From Meandrina meandrites (Eukaryota; Cnidaria; Anthozoa; Scleractinia; Meandrinidae), in contig OY855906.1 in NCBI GenBank assembly GCA_963693305.1, positions 19,991,661 through 20,055,660 on the forward strand: a stretch of 64,000 nt of DNA. Reading direction: 5' to 3'. The translations under genes were made by a program, and so were the position numbers. The notes below the pieces were generated by a model. It had not been told where the DNA came from. It saw nothing but the letters and a program-made list of their open reading frames with translations, and searched no databases. Below are positions 1 to 10,700 of this stretch, in pieces (within the stretch, counting starts at the first letter, position 1; each line of letters opens with the position of its first letter).

Positions 1-531
1 AGCGCACAGAAGCCAATCCGAAGGATACACTTTATGTTTTGGTGCCCAAGCTGAATGAAAACGAGGTCATTGTTCCCGGCTCACTTGCGCTGCGCTTCAA
101 CATCGATTTGAGCGGAGGCCATGCCAACAACTTTCTTGTTGAATATGTTGGTCGGGCGCTAGTTGACGAACTTGCTGTGAAGTACTCTGGCACCATAGTG
201 CAGGAAACAGTTGGTTACGACATTTACAAGATATTCGAGGACCTCTTCCTATCGCAGGAGGAGCGCGACAACATGCTGCAAGATGGAATCCAGAGTGAGG
301 ACCTCAACAAAATTCGCTCAAACGCAGGTGATAAGAACACCTCAAGCGTCGCTGCAGAAAACAAACTGAACGGGATTTACGGATCCAAATACAGGATCCG
401 CCTTGACCACCAGATTTTGAATGACCACGGGACCTTTTATCCGCAGGCTGTATACAACGATCTAGTGTTCGAACTGTTACTTGCTCCAGCCTCTCAGGTC
501 GTCAGAGGTTCAGACCCCTCGAAGCTGAAAT
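1..531 (+). pseudogene. Polinton major capsid protein, 5' part (runs in from left edge, interrupted)
   Basis: The frame is open from base 3 up to an insertion at base 532, so the start codon lies upstream of the window. The translated part (about 175 residues) has the beta-rich, low-complexity-free character of the double jelly-roll capsid proteins of Polintons, and the same protein resumes at 2,394. The reading frame on both sides matches after removal of the inserted element with one copy of its AAAT duplication. Known role of the family: the capsid shell. The call comes from recalled family resemblance plus the packaging ATPase located directly downstream. Confidence 0.72.
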
Positions 532-599
532 GTGACCTTCCACGGGAAAACGTACACTAACGACTTTCCGTTTTCGAACGGAATTCCGTTTGCAAGCCG

Positions 600-905
600 T
601 TTGGAAGCCGTTCGAAAAAAATTTGCATCCGTTCGAACGGCTTATTCAGCCGTTCGGTAGAAACGTCCAACCGTTCGAACGGCTTGGCCACCCGTTTGAA
701 AAAAATATCCATCCGTTCGAACGACTTGGTCACCCGTTTGATAAAAACATCCATCCGTTCGAACGACTTGGTCACCCGTTTGATAAAAACATCCATCCGT
801 TCGAACGACTTGGTCACCCGTTTGATAAAAACATCCATCCGTTCGAACGACTTGAGTAATCCGTCCAACGACCTGGATCATCCTTTCAGGAAAAAAAGTA
901 TCTAG
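600..905. repeat. Left subterminal array of 42-bp units with CCGTTCGAACGG palindromes
   Basis: Three copies of a 42-bp unit between about 727 and 853 are identical; four or five further copies towards the terminus are diverged. Each unit holds one full palindrome (CCGTTCGAACGN) and, 21 bp away, a half or degenerate copy (CCCGTTTGAT). Long open frames in all phases here are an artefact of the stop-free repeat unit. Confidence 0.9.
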
Positions 906-2100
906 GCGTATACAGGCAGCACAAGTCGAAAGGCTCGTCCGTTCAAATGCCACTTAAATTCAGCGGAAGTGAAATCTTTCTGCCGCCGAGTTCTCTTATC
1001 TGACAAAAAATCTGCACACTCAGATGCCAGTGTGTAAACAATTCTCGGGAGCGACAATGGTTTACGAATTAGTTGTATGTAAGGTTCTCCTGGTTACTTT
1101 GTATAACAAACAAACATTTCTTGCAGCAAAAATCGAAAATAAAACGCCAATCAAACTAAACAGGATGTTGAACAGCGAACGAAAAACGGCATTTACTGCG
1201 AGCCCTTTGTTTACATTTACGGTCGCCGAGAATGTAACACCACTGGCTGTTGTGAAATGCAAATACAGCTAGGCGGAGTGACTACCGAAATCTTTTCAAT
1301 TCGTTTGGTGGATTCCTGTTCTTTCAAAGATAAATACACATTAAAGGACAACCTAAAAAAACCAGAGGCGTAGATAAAATAACAATCGTGACAGTCAACT
1401 CGACGCGCAAAGGTCATGCTTTTGTCGGAATGTGCTGTGTCAGCGACTGAGAACTTATAAAAAATTTTGCGGATATAAATGTCTACTTGAAAGGTATTAT
1501 TACTCGGCAAATGTCTGGAAATTTATTGTTTCTTTCATCTTTGTCGCACAGAAAGGATATATAGGAAGCTAAATCAATTGCAGATCGCTGAGTTGTTTTC
1601 TCCGGAATACTGCATGTCTGGGACAGCGGGACATAATGCACGTGCCTCATTTTCAAACTGTCTGTCAAGACGTGAATATCGTAATACTAATCGATATCGC
1701 CGACCGAGTGATCTCAACTCAAATTTGCAACTGACCGGAAAACGTTACTCTTGGTCGGGTAAAAAATATTCCTATCCGGAAAAGAACAAAACTTCCGAGT
1801 CGATGACAAATAAACAACTTGTTGGAAGAAGCCGACATTTGCATACTTCACTGTGAAAGTTTCCCAAAAGGTAAAACATTTTCAGCAATGTCATTGATTC
1901 CTTGATCTTCAGTATTTATTCGATAAGGAAAAAGCGTTTCCAAAGTCAAGAAGCAATCTTTTGATGTGTTTCTTTTCATGACTGCATATTTAAACTTTAC
2001 CACGAAAAAAATCGCGGGACACGCCAGCGCTGTCACGTTTGTTATTGATAGCCGCATATTGGCGAAGATCAATGAATTTACACGCAACCAAAGAAGTCAA

Positions 2101-2345
2101 CAGTTCGAACGGCTCGTTTACCCGTTCGAAAATTTTCATCAGGTGTTCGAACGGCTTGCTTACCCGTTCGAAAGTTTTCATCAGCCGTTCGAACGGCTTG
2201 GCAACCCGTTCGAATTTTTCCATCAGCCGTTCGAACGGCTTGGCAACCCGTTCGAAATTTTTCATCAGCCGTTCGAACGGTTTGCTTACCCGTTTCAAAC
2301 GGCTTGGTGACCCGTTTGTAACCCGTTCGATAGCCGTTCGTTTCA
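2101..2345. repeat. Right subterminal array of 42-bp units, same orientation as the left array
   Basis: About five 42-bp units are built from CCGTTCGAACGG and CCCGTTCGAA spaced 21 bp apart. The unit aligns with that of the left array in the same orientation, so the two arrays are direct, not inverted, relative to each other. The units differ mostly in the AT-rich spacer. Confidence 0.88.
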
Positions 2346-2393
2346 CCCGTTTAACGGAAAGCCGTTAGTGTACGTTTTCCCGTGAAAGGTCAC

Positions 2394-3026
2394 AAATACA
2401 AGCTCACAAACATCCAGCTGGAGTACGAGATGATAAGAAGCAAAACACTGGCAGATGAAGCCTTCAGCACGTACTCAAATGGCAAAGAATTTGCATATGA
2501 CCACATTCAGCGTGAAAAAGTGGTTATGTTTGCCAAAGGCACAGACACAAGGCTGAATCTCAGAGTTAACCTGCAGAGAAGGTCCCTCAAAGGCATCTTG
2601 CTACTTTTTGTCGAGCCCTATGTTGCTGGCGCAAGGCAGGCAGAAACTTACTTAAACCCAGACCTGACGAAAGTCAGTGTCACAGTAAACGGCTCGCCCA
2701 ACAGGCTGTACAACAACGGCCTTGAAGGAATTGATTTCTGGGAGGAGGTCACACGCTTCTTTCTCAAAGCTGAAAACAAAACACAGCACATGAATGCAAC
2801 AAAGTTTTATACAGAAAACAAGTTCAGGCTTATGATCGATCTGCGTTCCATGGCTGACCACTCGATGCACGGAAGTGGCACGCACCTTGTAAACACAAAG
2901 GATGGGGTACAGCTGGAGCTCGAGAGGAATGCAAGCGGCTCGGGCAATGTGAACTGCCACATTTGCGTAATCAGCGACGCGCAGATGAATATATTAGGAA
3001 GGCAATTAGAATCTGTACAGTACTAA
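2394..3026 (+). pseudogene. Polinton major capsid protein, 3' part
   Basis: Resumes the capsid reading frame immediately after the inserted element: the lysine codon at 2,394-2,396 duplicates that at 528-530. It runs 210 codons to a TAA at 3,024-3,026. Hydrophobic beta-strand-like stretches alternate with loops, as in capsid jelly rolls. The packaging ATPase starts 5 bases downstream, the tight capsid-ATPase pairing usual in these elements. Apart from the insertion I see no stop or frameshift, so the insertion may have been an early or the main inactivating event for this gene. Confidence 0.72.
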
Positions 3027-3031
3027 TAGAA

Positions 3032-3637
3032 ATGGATCCGAACAAGATACCCTTCAACGCTCTGATTGTAGGCCCGACAAATTCAGGCAAATCGAGGTAT
3101 GTGGTGGACCAGATCTACGGCCCTTTCCGTGGCAAGTTCGACTACATTGTGCTTATCTGCCCAACATTTGCGCACAACAAGACCTACCACCGAATTGGTG
3201 AAAATGACCCAAGAATGTTTGTGATAATATGCAAGCAGCACGAGGTGGAAATTTGGTTGAAACTCGTGAGCTGGCTGTTTGAGGGCACCAACACGCTCAT
3301 AATACTCGATGACTGTGCAGCCTCCAAAGATGTAAAAGGGCGCACAGGCCAGCTGGTGAATCTTGGCTTTTCCGCTCGACATATCGGCATCAGCGTTTGG
3401 GTGCTTACCCAGAAGATAACCAGCATCACACCTTCCTTCCGGGAGAACGTGGCGGCTATCGTTCTATTTTACACTCCCTCAGCCAAAACCACCAAGGCGA
3501 TCTTTGATGATTACGCCGGCGAACTCTCCCACGATGAGTACAAAAATCTGATTTCAAAGCTGAAACAGCGGAAGTTCTCTTATCTCGTGTTCTTGCTTCG
3601 CTACCCCTACGGTATTCATTTTGAATTAAAAAAATAA
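3032..3637 (+). CDS. FtsK/HerA-type DNA packaging ATPase
   Basis: Intact 201-residue P-loop ATPase. The Walker A motif GPTNSGKS lies at residues 14-21 and the Walker B motif LIILDDC at about 89-95. The segment after it (GFSARHIGISVWVLTQ, about 115-130) matches the sensor region of A32/FtsK-HerA packaging ATPases. Family role: pumping the element's DNA into preformed capsids. The ATG at 3,032 was preferred over the in-frame ATG at 2,963 because the latter overlaps the capsid gene by 64 bases and adds 23 residues of no visible motif. It follows the capsid gene directly and is the best-preserved gene of this element. Confidence 0.88.
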   Translation: MDPNKIPFNALIVGPTNSGKSRYVVDQIYGPFRGKFDYIVLICPTFAHNKTYHRIGENDPRMFVIICKQHEVEIWLKLVSWLFEGTNTLIILDDCAASKDVKGRTGQLVNLGFSARHIGISVWVLTQKITSITPSFRENVAAIVLFYTPSAKTTKAIFDDYAGELSHDEYKNLISKLKQRKFSYLVFLLRYPYGIHFELKK

Positions 3638-3655
3638 AAGTTGTATATAGTGACA

Positions 3656-4243
3656 ATGGCTGAACAAGAGTTCGCAGAAGTTATAAACCTACTGGAAGCT
3701 GAGCCATCAAGCAGCCCAGCTGGTAGTAGCATTGTGCCAGACTTAACAAGTTTAACCGTGCCCGGACCCAACATTCCTGCTCTTCGTGAGCCGCTGGCCG
3801 TGCTTGTATCAACAGGCAAATCCAAAGAGGCCATCGGAGTGCAATTAACACATGAGCAGTTGAAACGCTTGACTGATAAAGAAGTTGAAAAGTACTACAA
3901 GACATATGAAACCTTCGTTGGCAGCAAGACAACCGAAAGCATGGTTGACAGCCTGCTTACGCTTCTGACAAGAGGCCTGGAAATGGTTGTTGAAATAGAT
4001 GACATTGATGCAATGAAAAAAGAACTAAAAGAAGACTTCATTATTAACAAAGAAATGACAGATTTTGTTGGCAGTCTCGCTTTAAAATATAGAAAATTTC
4101 TTGCTCCTATTTCTGCTGCTTTGATAACGGCGAAGCACATTGATTTTAACTCACATTTGCAGAGAAAGGATGAATCACAATTAGAAGAAATTTCTGAGCA
4201 TACCTCACCAACTGCTGAACAATTACAGACAAATTCTGAGTAA
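3656..4243 (+). CDS. Polinton hypothetical protein, acidic, helical
   Basis: Intact ORF of 195 residues from the ATG at 3,656. The in-frame ATG at 3,641 lies before the TATATAG at 3,645-3,651 and is less likely. The N-terminus is low-complexity (Ser/Pro/Gly). Residues 60-170 are predicted helical and charged, and the C-terminus is Glu/Ser/Thr-rich. No catalytic motif is visible. Its position after the ATPase and before membrane-anchored small ORFs suggests a virion or assembly protein. I do not recognise the family by name. Confidence 0.7.
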   Translation: MAEQEFAEVINLLEAEPSSSPAGSSIVPDLTSLTVPGPNIPALREPLAVLVSTGKSKEAIGVQLTHEQLKRLTDKEVEKYYKTYETFVGSKTTESMVDSLLTLLTRGLEMVVEIDDIDAMKKELKEDFIINKEMTDFVGSLALKYRKFLAPISAALITAKHIDFNSHLQRKDESQLEEISEHTSPTAEQLQTNSE

Positions 4244-4290
4244 TTTCTAAGTATTATTTTATTTGCTTAACATATACGCTTTGTTTCAAA

Positions 4291-4809
4291 ATGTCAACCG
4301 AACAATCCGAGAGTGCAAATTCACAAGGCGAGACCCAGACGGCACATTCGCAGGTCGATATCACACAGCAAGCAACAACTCCAACTCCAACTACAGCCCC
4401 GCAGCGTGCAAAAAATCCCAAGCCTGTGGCTGCTGGCAAATTGGTTGCTGAAAGAACTCGGCGGGCCCGCGAACAACAGAAAAAAGCAGCAACTGAGGCT
4501 GCTATTATAATCGCAAACAACAAGGCAAAGGCCACCGCCCCGGCACCTGAGCAAACACCGACTATTGCAGACGAAAGCCCAAAGGGTACGGAAGAAAAAA
4601 ATAGCAGTCTCAGCAGTCTCAGCACCACACAATGGATTGGTGTTGGCAGCATAGTCGTTTCACTGATTGGGATTTATTACAAACGTGAAGAGGTCAAGGC
4701 CTTATTCAGCAAAAAAAAGACACCTGAGCCACAACCTGTTCGCAAAAAGACACCTGAGCCACAACCTGTTCGCGCAACACAGCCCAGAGGTGTAAAACAT
4801 TTGGATTGA
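4291..4809 (+). CDS. Polinton small membrane-anchored protein with tandem TPEPQPV repeat
   Basis: 172 residues. A Gln/Thr/Ala-rich, positively charged N-terminal half (1-100) is followed by one hydrophobic segment WIGVGSIVVSLIGIYY (115-130). The Lys-rich tail contains two identical 10-residue repeats (KKTPEPQPVR), encoded by a 30-bp direct DNA repeat at about 4,718-4,777. A single transmembrane anchor with a basic tail is common among minor virion proteins of Polinton-like viruses. The specific role is unknown. Confidence 0.68.
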   Translation: MSTEQSESANSQGETQTAHSQVDITQQATTPTPTTAPQRAKNPKPVAAGKLVAERTRRAREQQKKAATEAAIIIANNKAKATAPAPEQTPTIADESPKGTEEKNSSLSSLSTTQWIGVGSIVVSLIGIYYKREEVKALFSKKKTPEPQPVRKKTPEPQPVRATQPRGVKHLD

Positions 4810-4846
4810 ATATTTACGAATTAATATTATACCTGCCTACTATACC

Positions 4847-5020
4847 ATGAAGAAAGTTGATGTTCCACAAGTTCTTATTTCAACCGCGGCCATTTTTGGA
4901 ATCGGACTGATATGGTACGACTTCAACGTGAAGGTTTTTAATACAGTCCGCGATCTTTTGAAGGCCACATTATATAACCCGGACATAGAAGAGACAAATC
5001 AATTTTTATTTAAACTTTAG
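4847..5020 (+). CDS. Polinton 57-residue membrane peptide
   Basis: A short ORF beginning ATGAAGAAAGTTGATG and ending TAG at 5,018-5,020. One hydrophobic stretch (VLISTAAIFGIGLIWY, residues 9-24) is followed by a polar tail. It sits between two other small membrane-type ORFs, has CTATACC directly before its ATG as other genes of this element have TATA-like stretches, and shares their spacing. A small virion membrane protein is the plausible reading; the function is unproven. Confidence 0.6.
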   Translation: MKKVDVPQVLISTAAIFGIGLIWYDFNVKVFNTVRDLLKATLYNPDIEETNQFLFKL

Positions 5021-5049
5021 TATGTTTCCATTTCTATACTTGCAAAAAA

Positions 5050-5271
5050 ATGTCAGACAACAAGCTTGTTAAAACCATCATGGATGCTGCTACTATAACT
5101 GGTTTGGCCGCCGGCATCGGCTGGGTCGCAAAAAAGGTTGTAAAAGAGAATTTTACTTCTGACCCCAGCAGCAGTGCGATGAACTACGTGAAGTTCACAG
5201 CCGTCGTGGCAGGGAGCATTGCGCTCAAACAGTACCTCGAGGACCAAAAAATCCTTCCCACCAGCGTCTGA
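5050..5271 (+). CDS. Polinton small hydrophobic protein
   Basis: Intact 73-residue ORF with two weakly hydrophobic segments (about 12-27 and 47-60) separated by a charged linker. It starts 29 bp after the preceding small ORF and ends 42 bp before the next, in one co-directional cluster of short ORFs. The family cannot be named from sequence alone; by position it is likely a virion component. Confidence 0.62.
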   Translation: MSDNKLVKTIMDAATITGLAAGIGWVAKKVVKENFTSDPSSSAMNYVKFTAVVAGSIALKQYLEDQKILPTSV

Positions 5272-5313
5272 AATTAATGATTTGAAAAAAACTCTGCTCT
5301 GATATATAACACA

Positions 5314-5739
5314 ATGGCAAGTATCGCGATTATGGCTGGTGGGGCTGTGTTGAATGCTGCAGCTTTTATCGGCGGCAATTATCTTGCGAGGGCACTTGGC
5401 GGAGGTGACAAAGCTGCACTTGATGAAAAAGTATGACATGATAAAGCTCTCGAGGCGTATCAAGCGGCTTACGCCAAATACTCCCGTGACCGCACCAAAC
5501 TTCTCGACTGGATTGCGACTAACACGCAAATAAAGGCGCAGGCCAAGCAGAACTTTACTAACACTGACTATGCCTTCAAACTGTACAACCAGGCGCACCC
5601 TGACAAACAAATGACACCCCCCAAAGAGCCCAAGTTCTCAGATTTCTATCAACCAAGCGAGCAGCAGAAAAATGGTGAACTCATGTTCATGGGTGCCGGG
5701 ACTCTTGCGCTGGGCTACGCTGCCTTCCGTTTCCTTTAA
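5314..5739 (+). pseudogene. Polinton small virion-type protein with one in-frame TGA
   Basis: A 141-codon frame opened by the ATG at 5,314 (TATATAA lies 8 bases before it) and closed by TAA at 5,737-5,739, broken by a single TGA at 5,434-5,436 (codon 41). Both sides read as one protein. The N-terminus is a glycine/alanine-rich hydrophobic segment, the middle is a helical Lys/Gln/Tyr-rich section, and the C-terminus is hydrophobic (GAGTLALGYAAFRFL). A hydrophobic segment at each end suggests a membrane-associated virion protein. A single nonsense change is recent decay or a sequencing error; no recoding signal is evident. Confidence 0.68.
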
Positions 5740-5769
5740 ACTTTTTTAATTCCTTACTTATATTATACG

Positions 5770-6749
5770 ATGGATGCCAAACTCGCAAAGACATACTATA
5801 GTCCTGGGGGCTACTGGAAAGGTTTTGCCGCAATCAAAAAATTAGCCAAAGCTGCCAAGGTACCAGAAGAAACCGCAAAAAAGTGGCTGTTCAAGCAAGC
5901 ACTCTGGCAGATATTCCTCCCAGCACCGAAGCGCATTCCTCGGCCGAAATTCGACGTTCCTGCACCAAACAAAGTGCACCAGGCGGATCTTCTTTTTTTG
6001 CCACATGACAAACTGCCCCGCGGGCGCAAAGTTTTCAAATATGCACTCACCGTTGTTGATGTGGCTAGCCGATACAAAGAGGCTGAACCCTTGATGAAGT
6101 TGCCTTGGCTTTTAAGAGAATTTACAAACGCTCGCCTCTGAAATGGCCTGAACTGCTGCAGGTTGACCCTGGGTGCGAATTCATGGGCGCTGTTACAAAA
6201 GAAATGGAAAATCACAAAACTTACATTCTGCGTGGGCGAGTTGACATTCACCGTGACCAGGCCATTGTTGAACGTTTTAACCGCACCCTGGCTGAGCTCT
6301 TGTTCGGGCACCAGTACGCCATTGAAATGCACATGCCTGAGGGCCAGCGGTCCACGGCGTGGGTAAAAAGGCTTCCTGAAGTTGTAGCCGCTCTGAACAA
6401 CGAAGTCACAAGCCTTATCGGCGAGAAACCTGCTGCCGCAATCAAAGAAAAGGCTGTTACTTCCAAGCCATCGACACCTTATTTGAGGCCTGTTGGAGAA
6501 AGGGAAAAAAAACTCCCCTCTCTTGTGAATGTTAGGTATTTGTACCAACCTGGCGAGCTTGAAGGTGGTGTGAAAAGAGCCACTGACCCAATCTGGTCTT
6601 TGAAAGTTTACAACATTGAACGTTCTTTTACCAAATCGAATCAGCCCGTTCTCTACTATTTGTATGACGGGCCCAAGCGCGGCTTTGTACGTGACGATCT
6701 ACTTGTTGTACCTCCAAACACCACTCTTCCTCCGGCTAACGTTAACTAA
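5770..6749 (+). pseudogene. Polinton retroviral-type integrase, frameshifted
   Basis: An rve-type integrase. The first catalytic Asp lies in the HQADLLF context near 5,990, the second in VDPGCEF near 6,170, and the Glu in DQAIVERFNRTLAE near 6,280. A C-terminal SH3/chromo-like basic region follows. The gene is split: the first frame (from 5,770) shifts near 6,096-6,110, and a few bases of the D-D spacer region appear lost, before a second frame carries the rest to the TAA at 6,747-6,749. Family role: inserts the linear element genome into host DNA. The gene meets the polymerase gene tail-to-tail. Confidence 0.85.
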
Positions 6750-9700
6750 ATGTGATATTCGATTGGTTCGGTGTGTATCCCGTCAGGCAGCACCCATCGT
6801 TTGTCATAATAAGCACTCAACCCCAGCTTCTGCTGCTCGTAAGTTACTATATTTCCATCCCGCATTCTGAAACCTCTGTTTGTTGCCATATCCTTGCTTC
6901 CTTCTAACGCTGTCTTGAAACGCTGCCAGGTTATATCGTTTTGCTTCTTTGACATACCTTTTGTACTGAACTTCTTTTTTTCACCTTGATCGTCAATGAA
7001 ATAGCATTTTGAGCAGAGCGCAATCATCCGGTTCCCCTCACACTCCATCTTAAACAGACCTGGGGTCCTTCCGCTCCACTTGTCCCATGCCAGCCAATTC
7101 TTTTTTTGCGCCTCGAATTCTACTTTCAGCTCTGGTCGCACAATGTCCTCTAGTTTCTTTCCAGAGATGGCTATGTAGTTGCTGTCTGTGTCCATCTGTA
7201 TCAGCTCGAAATCTTTTCTGTCAAAATACCTGTCTAGGAAGTCATAATAGAATTCTAACATACGCAGCTTTGCCAGCTGATAGACAGCGATTCCAATCTG
7301 AAACGGTCTTCTTATTGTGATCCGTGGCTTCCGACTTTCTAACTCATATGCCTCCCCAATCTCATCTAGATCTGAGAAATACGCGCTTCGCAGGGCTCTG
7401 TCGACTACCTTCTCATCTTTTGTGTAAATGACGTTTGTTTGACGCTCCAAGGCTTCGATGAGCTTTCCGTACCCACTGTTTCCCAGCAGTTTGAAAACCT
7501 CCGCCAGCAGTGCCTTGCTTTTTTCTACATCTCCTGTACGGCGAGCCTCCGTAACTTGCTCCACGAACCAGGGAAAGATCTTTGCCGGTGTGTAGTCAAT
7601 TGTTCGATAAACCTTTGTGATTTCCGCTCCGTGATTCACATACCAGAGCAGTAGAGGGGCGTATAGTAGTATCTTCTTTGCAGACAAAGCTCCCATGAGT
7701 TTTCTCCCATCTCCGCTCTTTCTACCTGTATCAGACAAGTATTTGATCATATGCTTGGGGACAGCTTTAAACGGCACCACTTTGTTGTAAAAGAATGGAC
7801 ACATTTGCTCGAACTTTTGGTGTAAGTGATTTGGAATCTCTATGTCTACTTCTGCAAACCCGAACCAGCTTCCTTCTTTGAGCATATGCGTTAGTATAAA
7901 AGAATCCTCTGTTTGGTACTCTTCTTCGTAGTTTACAACTCTTTCCTATCCGCAAGGCATTTCTCTTAGCATGGTTGAAAGATACAGGGCGTTGGCATCG
8001 TATCCGAGGATATTTTTGCAGAGACGGGGTTCCACTATTTGATGTGACCTTATTCTTGTTTTACCAACTTCGTGGTGCCTTGTGAATATTAGACTCGGAC
8101 CTCCTACAACAGCTTCTTTTAGCATCTCATATGCTTCTTTGCTTGGGCTGTAAAGCTCCGCATTACGATCAATAGCTCCCTTGAGCAAGTAATGTAAACT
8201 CACACCTGGGATGCTGACAGCGTCTTTCATGATGTCGATTCCCTCCTCAGTGTAGAATTTTCTCATCTTTTCCAGAGCCTCAAGTCCGGGTGCCACATCG
8301 AGATTATTGTAATAATGCACCCAGTCTTTGAAGGTTTGCATTCCCTTTTCTCGGAACAGCTTCTTGCAGGCTTTCCATTCTGACAGTTTCAGCACAAAGT
8401 CTCCTTTCAACTTTGAATACCAATCCATATAATCTGGCAACCCTGGGTAATCCAGCTTTTCTGGTCTGTCAAACCACTCGTATGGAAACCATGATTTTAC
8501 TGTCTTACATTCGTAGGCTTTCACCCATTTCTCGTAGCTGGTCCCTGGGCCAAGGTAGTTGATGATGTCAAGGAAACGGAAGCCACAAGTTAACAAGAAC
8601 ATGATTTTGTTTCCGTTCTTTGCCACTCTTACTTTGCCAGTTGTGCTCGCAAGGTGCTCTGCGAAGTAGTTTTTGATAAGATTCAGATCGTAAGTGCCAG
8701 AGTTGAATCCGAGTACTGGGACCTGGTCGCACCATTCTTCTATTTTTTGCCTCTGGGCTTTTGGGAGTAGGTTGGCGTCTGCTGGCATAAATTCATCTCT
8801 TACTTTGGTCCGGATGTTTTTCCCGCGTCTCTCCAGCTCTTCCATAAACTTGCGGACCAACTCTGTGGGATCTCTGTCACAGATGTGGGTTGGCTCTCTT
8901 TCAAGGGTGTCACCGATGCTCACCGAGATTGGTACGTGTGCGTTCTCAATTGTGAGATTTTCCGTCGGCTCCTTTCACTTATTGTTGTCTCCGTACGCCT
9001 CAAAATCGTATAAGATCGTGTGCGGGTAGCTTTTTGTTTTGGGTTGAGGTAGCTCAACAAATATTTCCCCAACTTCACATGCCCAAGCCTCAATTACGCA
9101 GTAACCAGCCTTTCTAAGATAACCTGTGCGCCTCTGTGGCTTTGAAAAGGTCTTCACGCGTTTTGTCGTCGCGGTCAATGATTCTGTCACGATCATATGG
9201 GTAACATTTTGGACATCCGTGCCAGTAGCAGCCGTGATATTGAAACACGGTCTTTGTCTCAGGGTTGTATCCATCAACTGGCGCGCGCTCAATCCAACGC
9301 TCTCCTCCATGCCCGGACATTGCGTGGTGAATTCGGATTTTCCAACGCTTAGCTACATACTCAAGCCACCTAATTGATTCTTTGGAAGCTTGATGCTTTG
9401 GGTAAAATGTTTTTTCGAAAGCTGTCTGCGGCGCTTCGACCTTTTCACCCGGGCAATCTATTACCGTTTTCCCTTGGGCACACCTTTGGGCATGACGTTG
9501 AAGGTTGCAAGCTTTTGTGAATCTTGCGTTGCAATGTACGCATGCATAAGTTTTCGCCAACTTTGCAATAACTTTTATTAAAAACGTGTGCCCCCCAAAA
9601 ATACCAATTGTCATAATATTTTTAAACTGTGCAGCAGGGTTTCTTGTGAGATGCCATACCACTTCAGTACCTACACGCTCGGGCACATAAACCCTGATGC

Positions 9701-10685
9701 CTAGCCAATTAGAAAAAGCAGTGCCCTTATTCAGATGCATTTCCACCTTTTCTAATTCATCCAGTGAGGTTTTTGGACAGTCGGTCGGCATATTCCTGAG
9801 CTTGAAGAAACTCTTAGCGAGACCTTGGGCTACTTTTGTGCTTCGATCTGGCCTTGAGCCTCTGTACACAGCAATGCAACGCCATAGACAGAATTTATCT
9901 CGATAGGTATCTAGTGCCACCATTGCATGACACCCACGCGCAAGGTTGCACAGCCAGTCTGGTAAGGGTCCTGTTCCCATCAGTGGTTGACGGTCAAGAA
10001 CAACCTTTACATCAACATTAAAGTGGCTATCAAAGACCCACTTTGTGTTTGGTGTTTCTTTACTATCTGTATCCAGCCGTTTAGTCTCCTTCTCACTTAA
10101 CCAATTCTCCGCTTCTGCATATGTGTTCATCCAGGGGGAGCCTTTATTAGTGTAGAATATAATTGTTGATCCGTCTTCAATGTGGCGCAGCTTATAAGAG
10201 TAAACATGTCTGACGTAAAATGCTGTCTGCACGTTCTCTCTGATTTTTTCCATAAATTTTGGTGTGAGGTCTTCATTAAGATTTTGGGTAAAGCGCCACC
10301 GAATGTAACGCCGACCTTTGCTCTCTTCACCCTCAAATCTTGCGACATCGTACAGATTCAGAATCTCATTCTGGTAGTCTGTCACATTTCTGATGTTCTG
10401 GGGTGGAACGGGATCAAATTGTCTCAAAAGTTGTTGTCTTCTGTTCCTTCGGGGAGGAGCTATTGGTTGGAAGGGTTTAGGCCGTAAAGGGGGTTGTAAA
10501 CGCTTTTGTGCTTCTTCTGAAATTGGTTCTTCTAACACATTCTGAATAATCTTTTCAACCACAGGTACATTTTCAGACAGTAATTGCGACAAATAGCGCA
10601 ACTCTGCTGGGTCTATTTTCGCGAGTTCTTCTTCCAAAGCTTCGAAGTCTATTTCTTCCAAAGATTCGAAGTCGATTTTGTCCAT
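6746..10685 (-). pseudogene. Polinton protein-primed family B DNA polymerase, two stops and one frameshift
   Basis: About 1,313 codons from the ATG at 10,685. An N-terminal extension is followed by a C2H2-like finger (CVHCNARFTKACNLQRHAQRC without its last residue, near 9,530), then a nuclease-like block with HGCYWHGC (near 9,230). Exonuclease motifs come next (LYDFEAYGD near 9,000 and SGTYDLNLIKNYF near 8,680). The polymerase motifs are A (GYDANALYL, about 7,990), B (LGNSGYGK, about 7,470) and C (MDTDSNY, about 7,190). Breaks are a frameshift near 9,126, TGA at 8,975-8,977 and TAG at 7,946-7,948. Family role: replicates the linear genome from a protein primer. All active-site motifs remain, so decay is moderate. 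Confidence 0.9.
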
Positions 10686-10700
10686 TGTATATAATAGAAA
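10686..10700 (-). promoter_or_regulatory. TATA-like element directly before the polymerase ATG
   Basis: On the minus strand TATTATATACA ends immediately before the polymerase start codon at 10,685. Comparable TATA-rich stretches lie within 3-20 bases of the ATG of the genes starting at 3,656, 4,847, 5,314, 5,770 and 11,074 (minus), suggesting a common element-encoded promoter type with very short leaders. Confidence 0.45.

Larger units (their letters stand above)
532..2393. mobile_element. Non-autonomous TIR element with palindromic 42-bp arrays, inserted in the capsid gene
   Basis: Terminal inverted repeats of about 45 bp (5' end GTGACCTTCCACGGGAAAAC, 3' end its complement with one mismatch) bound 1,862 bp. 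AAAT occurs on both sides (528-531 and 2,394-2,397), consistent with a 4-bp target duplication; a 2-bp reading with one base more per terminus is equally compatible. Both subterminal regions carry 42-bp repeats built on CCGTTCGAACGG (600-905 and 2,101-2,345). The middle (about 910-2,090) shows no credible coding sequence. It is therefore a MITE-like passenger mobilised in trans. The related element at 18,656-21,241 suggests an integrase-type transposase as the driver. Confidence 0.85.

Noticed and set aside
600..905. CRISPR-like regularly spaced palindromes
   Set aside because: Spacers are not unique and the sequence lies in a eukaryotic TIR element; it is a tandem repeat.
557..953. Overlapping long frames on both strands in the CCGTTCGAACGG array
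   Set aside because: The 42-bp unit is a multiple of three without stops, so every frame stays open; the peptides are just repeats of the unit.
1966..2368. Repetitive PFERL-type peptides on both strands
   Set aside because: Same artefact from the right-hand array.
4254..4652. 132-codon minus-strand frame opposite the membrane-anchored Polinton ORF
   Set aside because: It mirrors a compositionally biased plus-strand gene, and has no motif and no promoter-like word.
5053..5610. 185-codon minus frame across two small Polinton ORFs
   Set aside because: Antisense shadow; the plus-strand proteins have consistent spacing, starts and hydrophobic segments.
5811..6548. 245-codon minus frame opposite the integrase
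   Set aside because: Antisense to a clear integrase with its catalytic residues.
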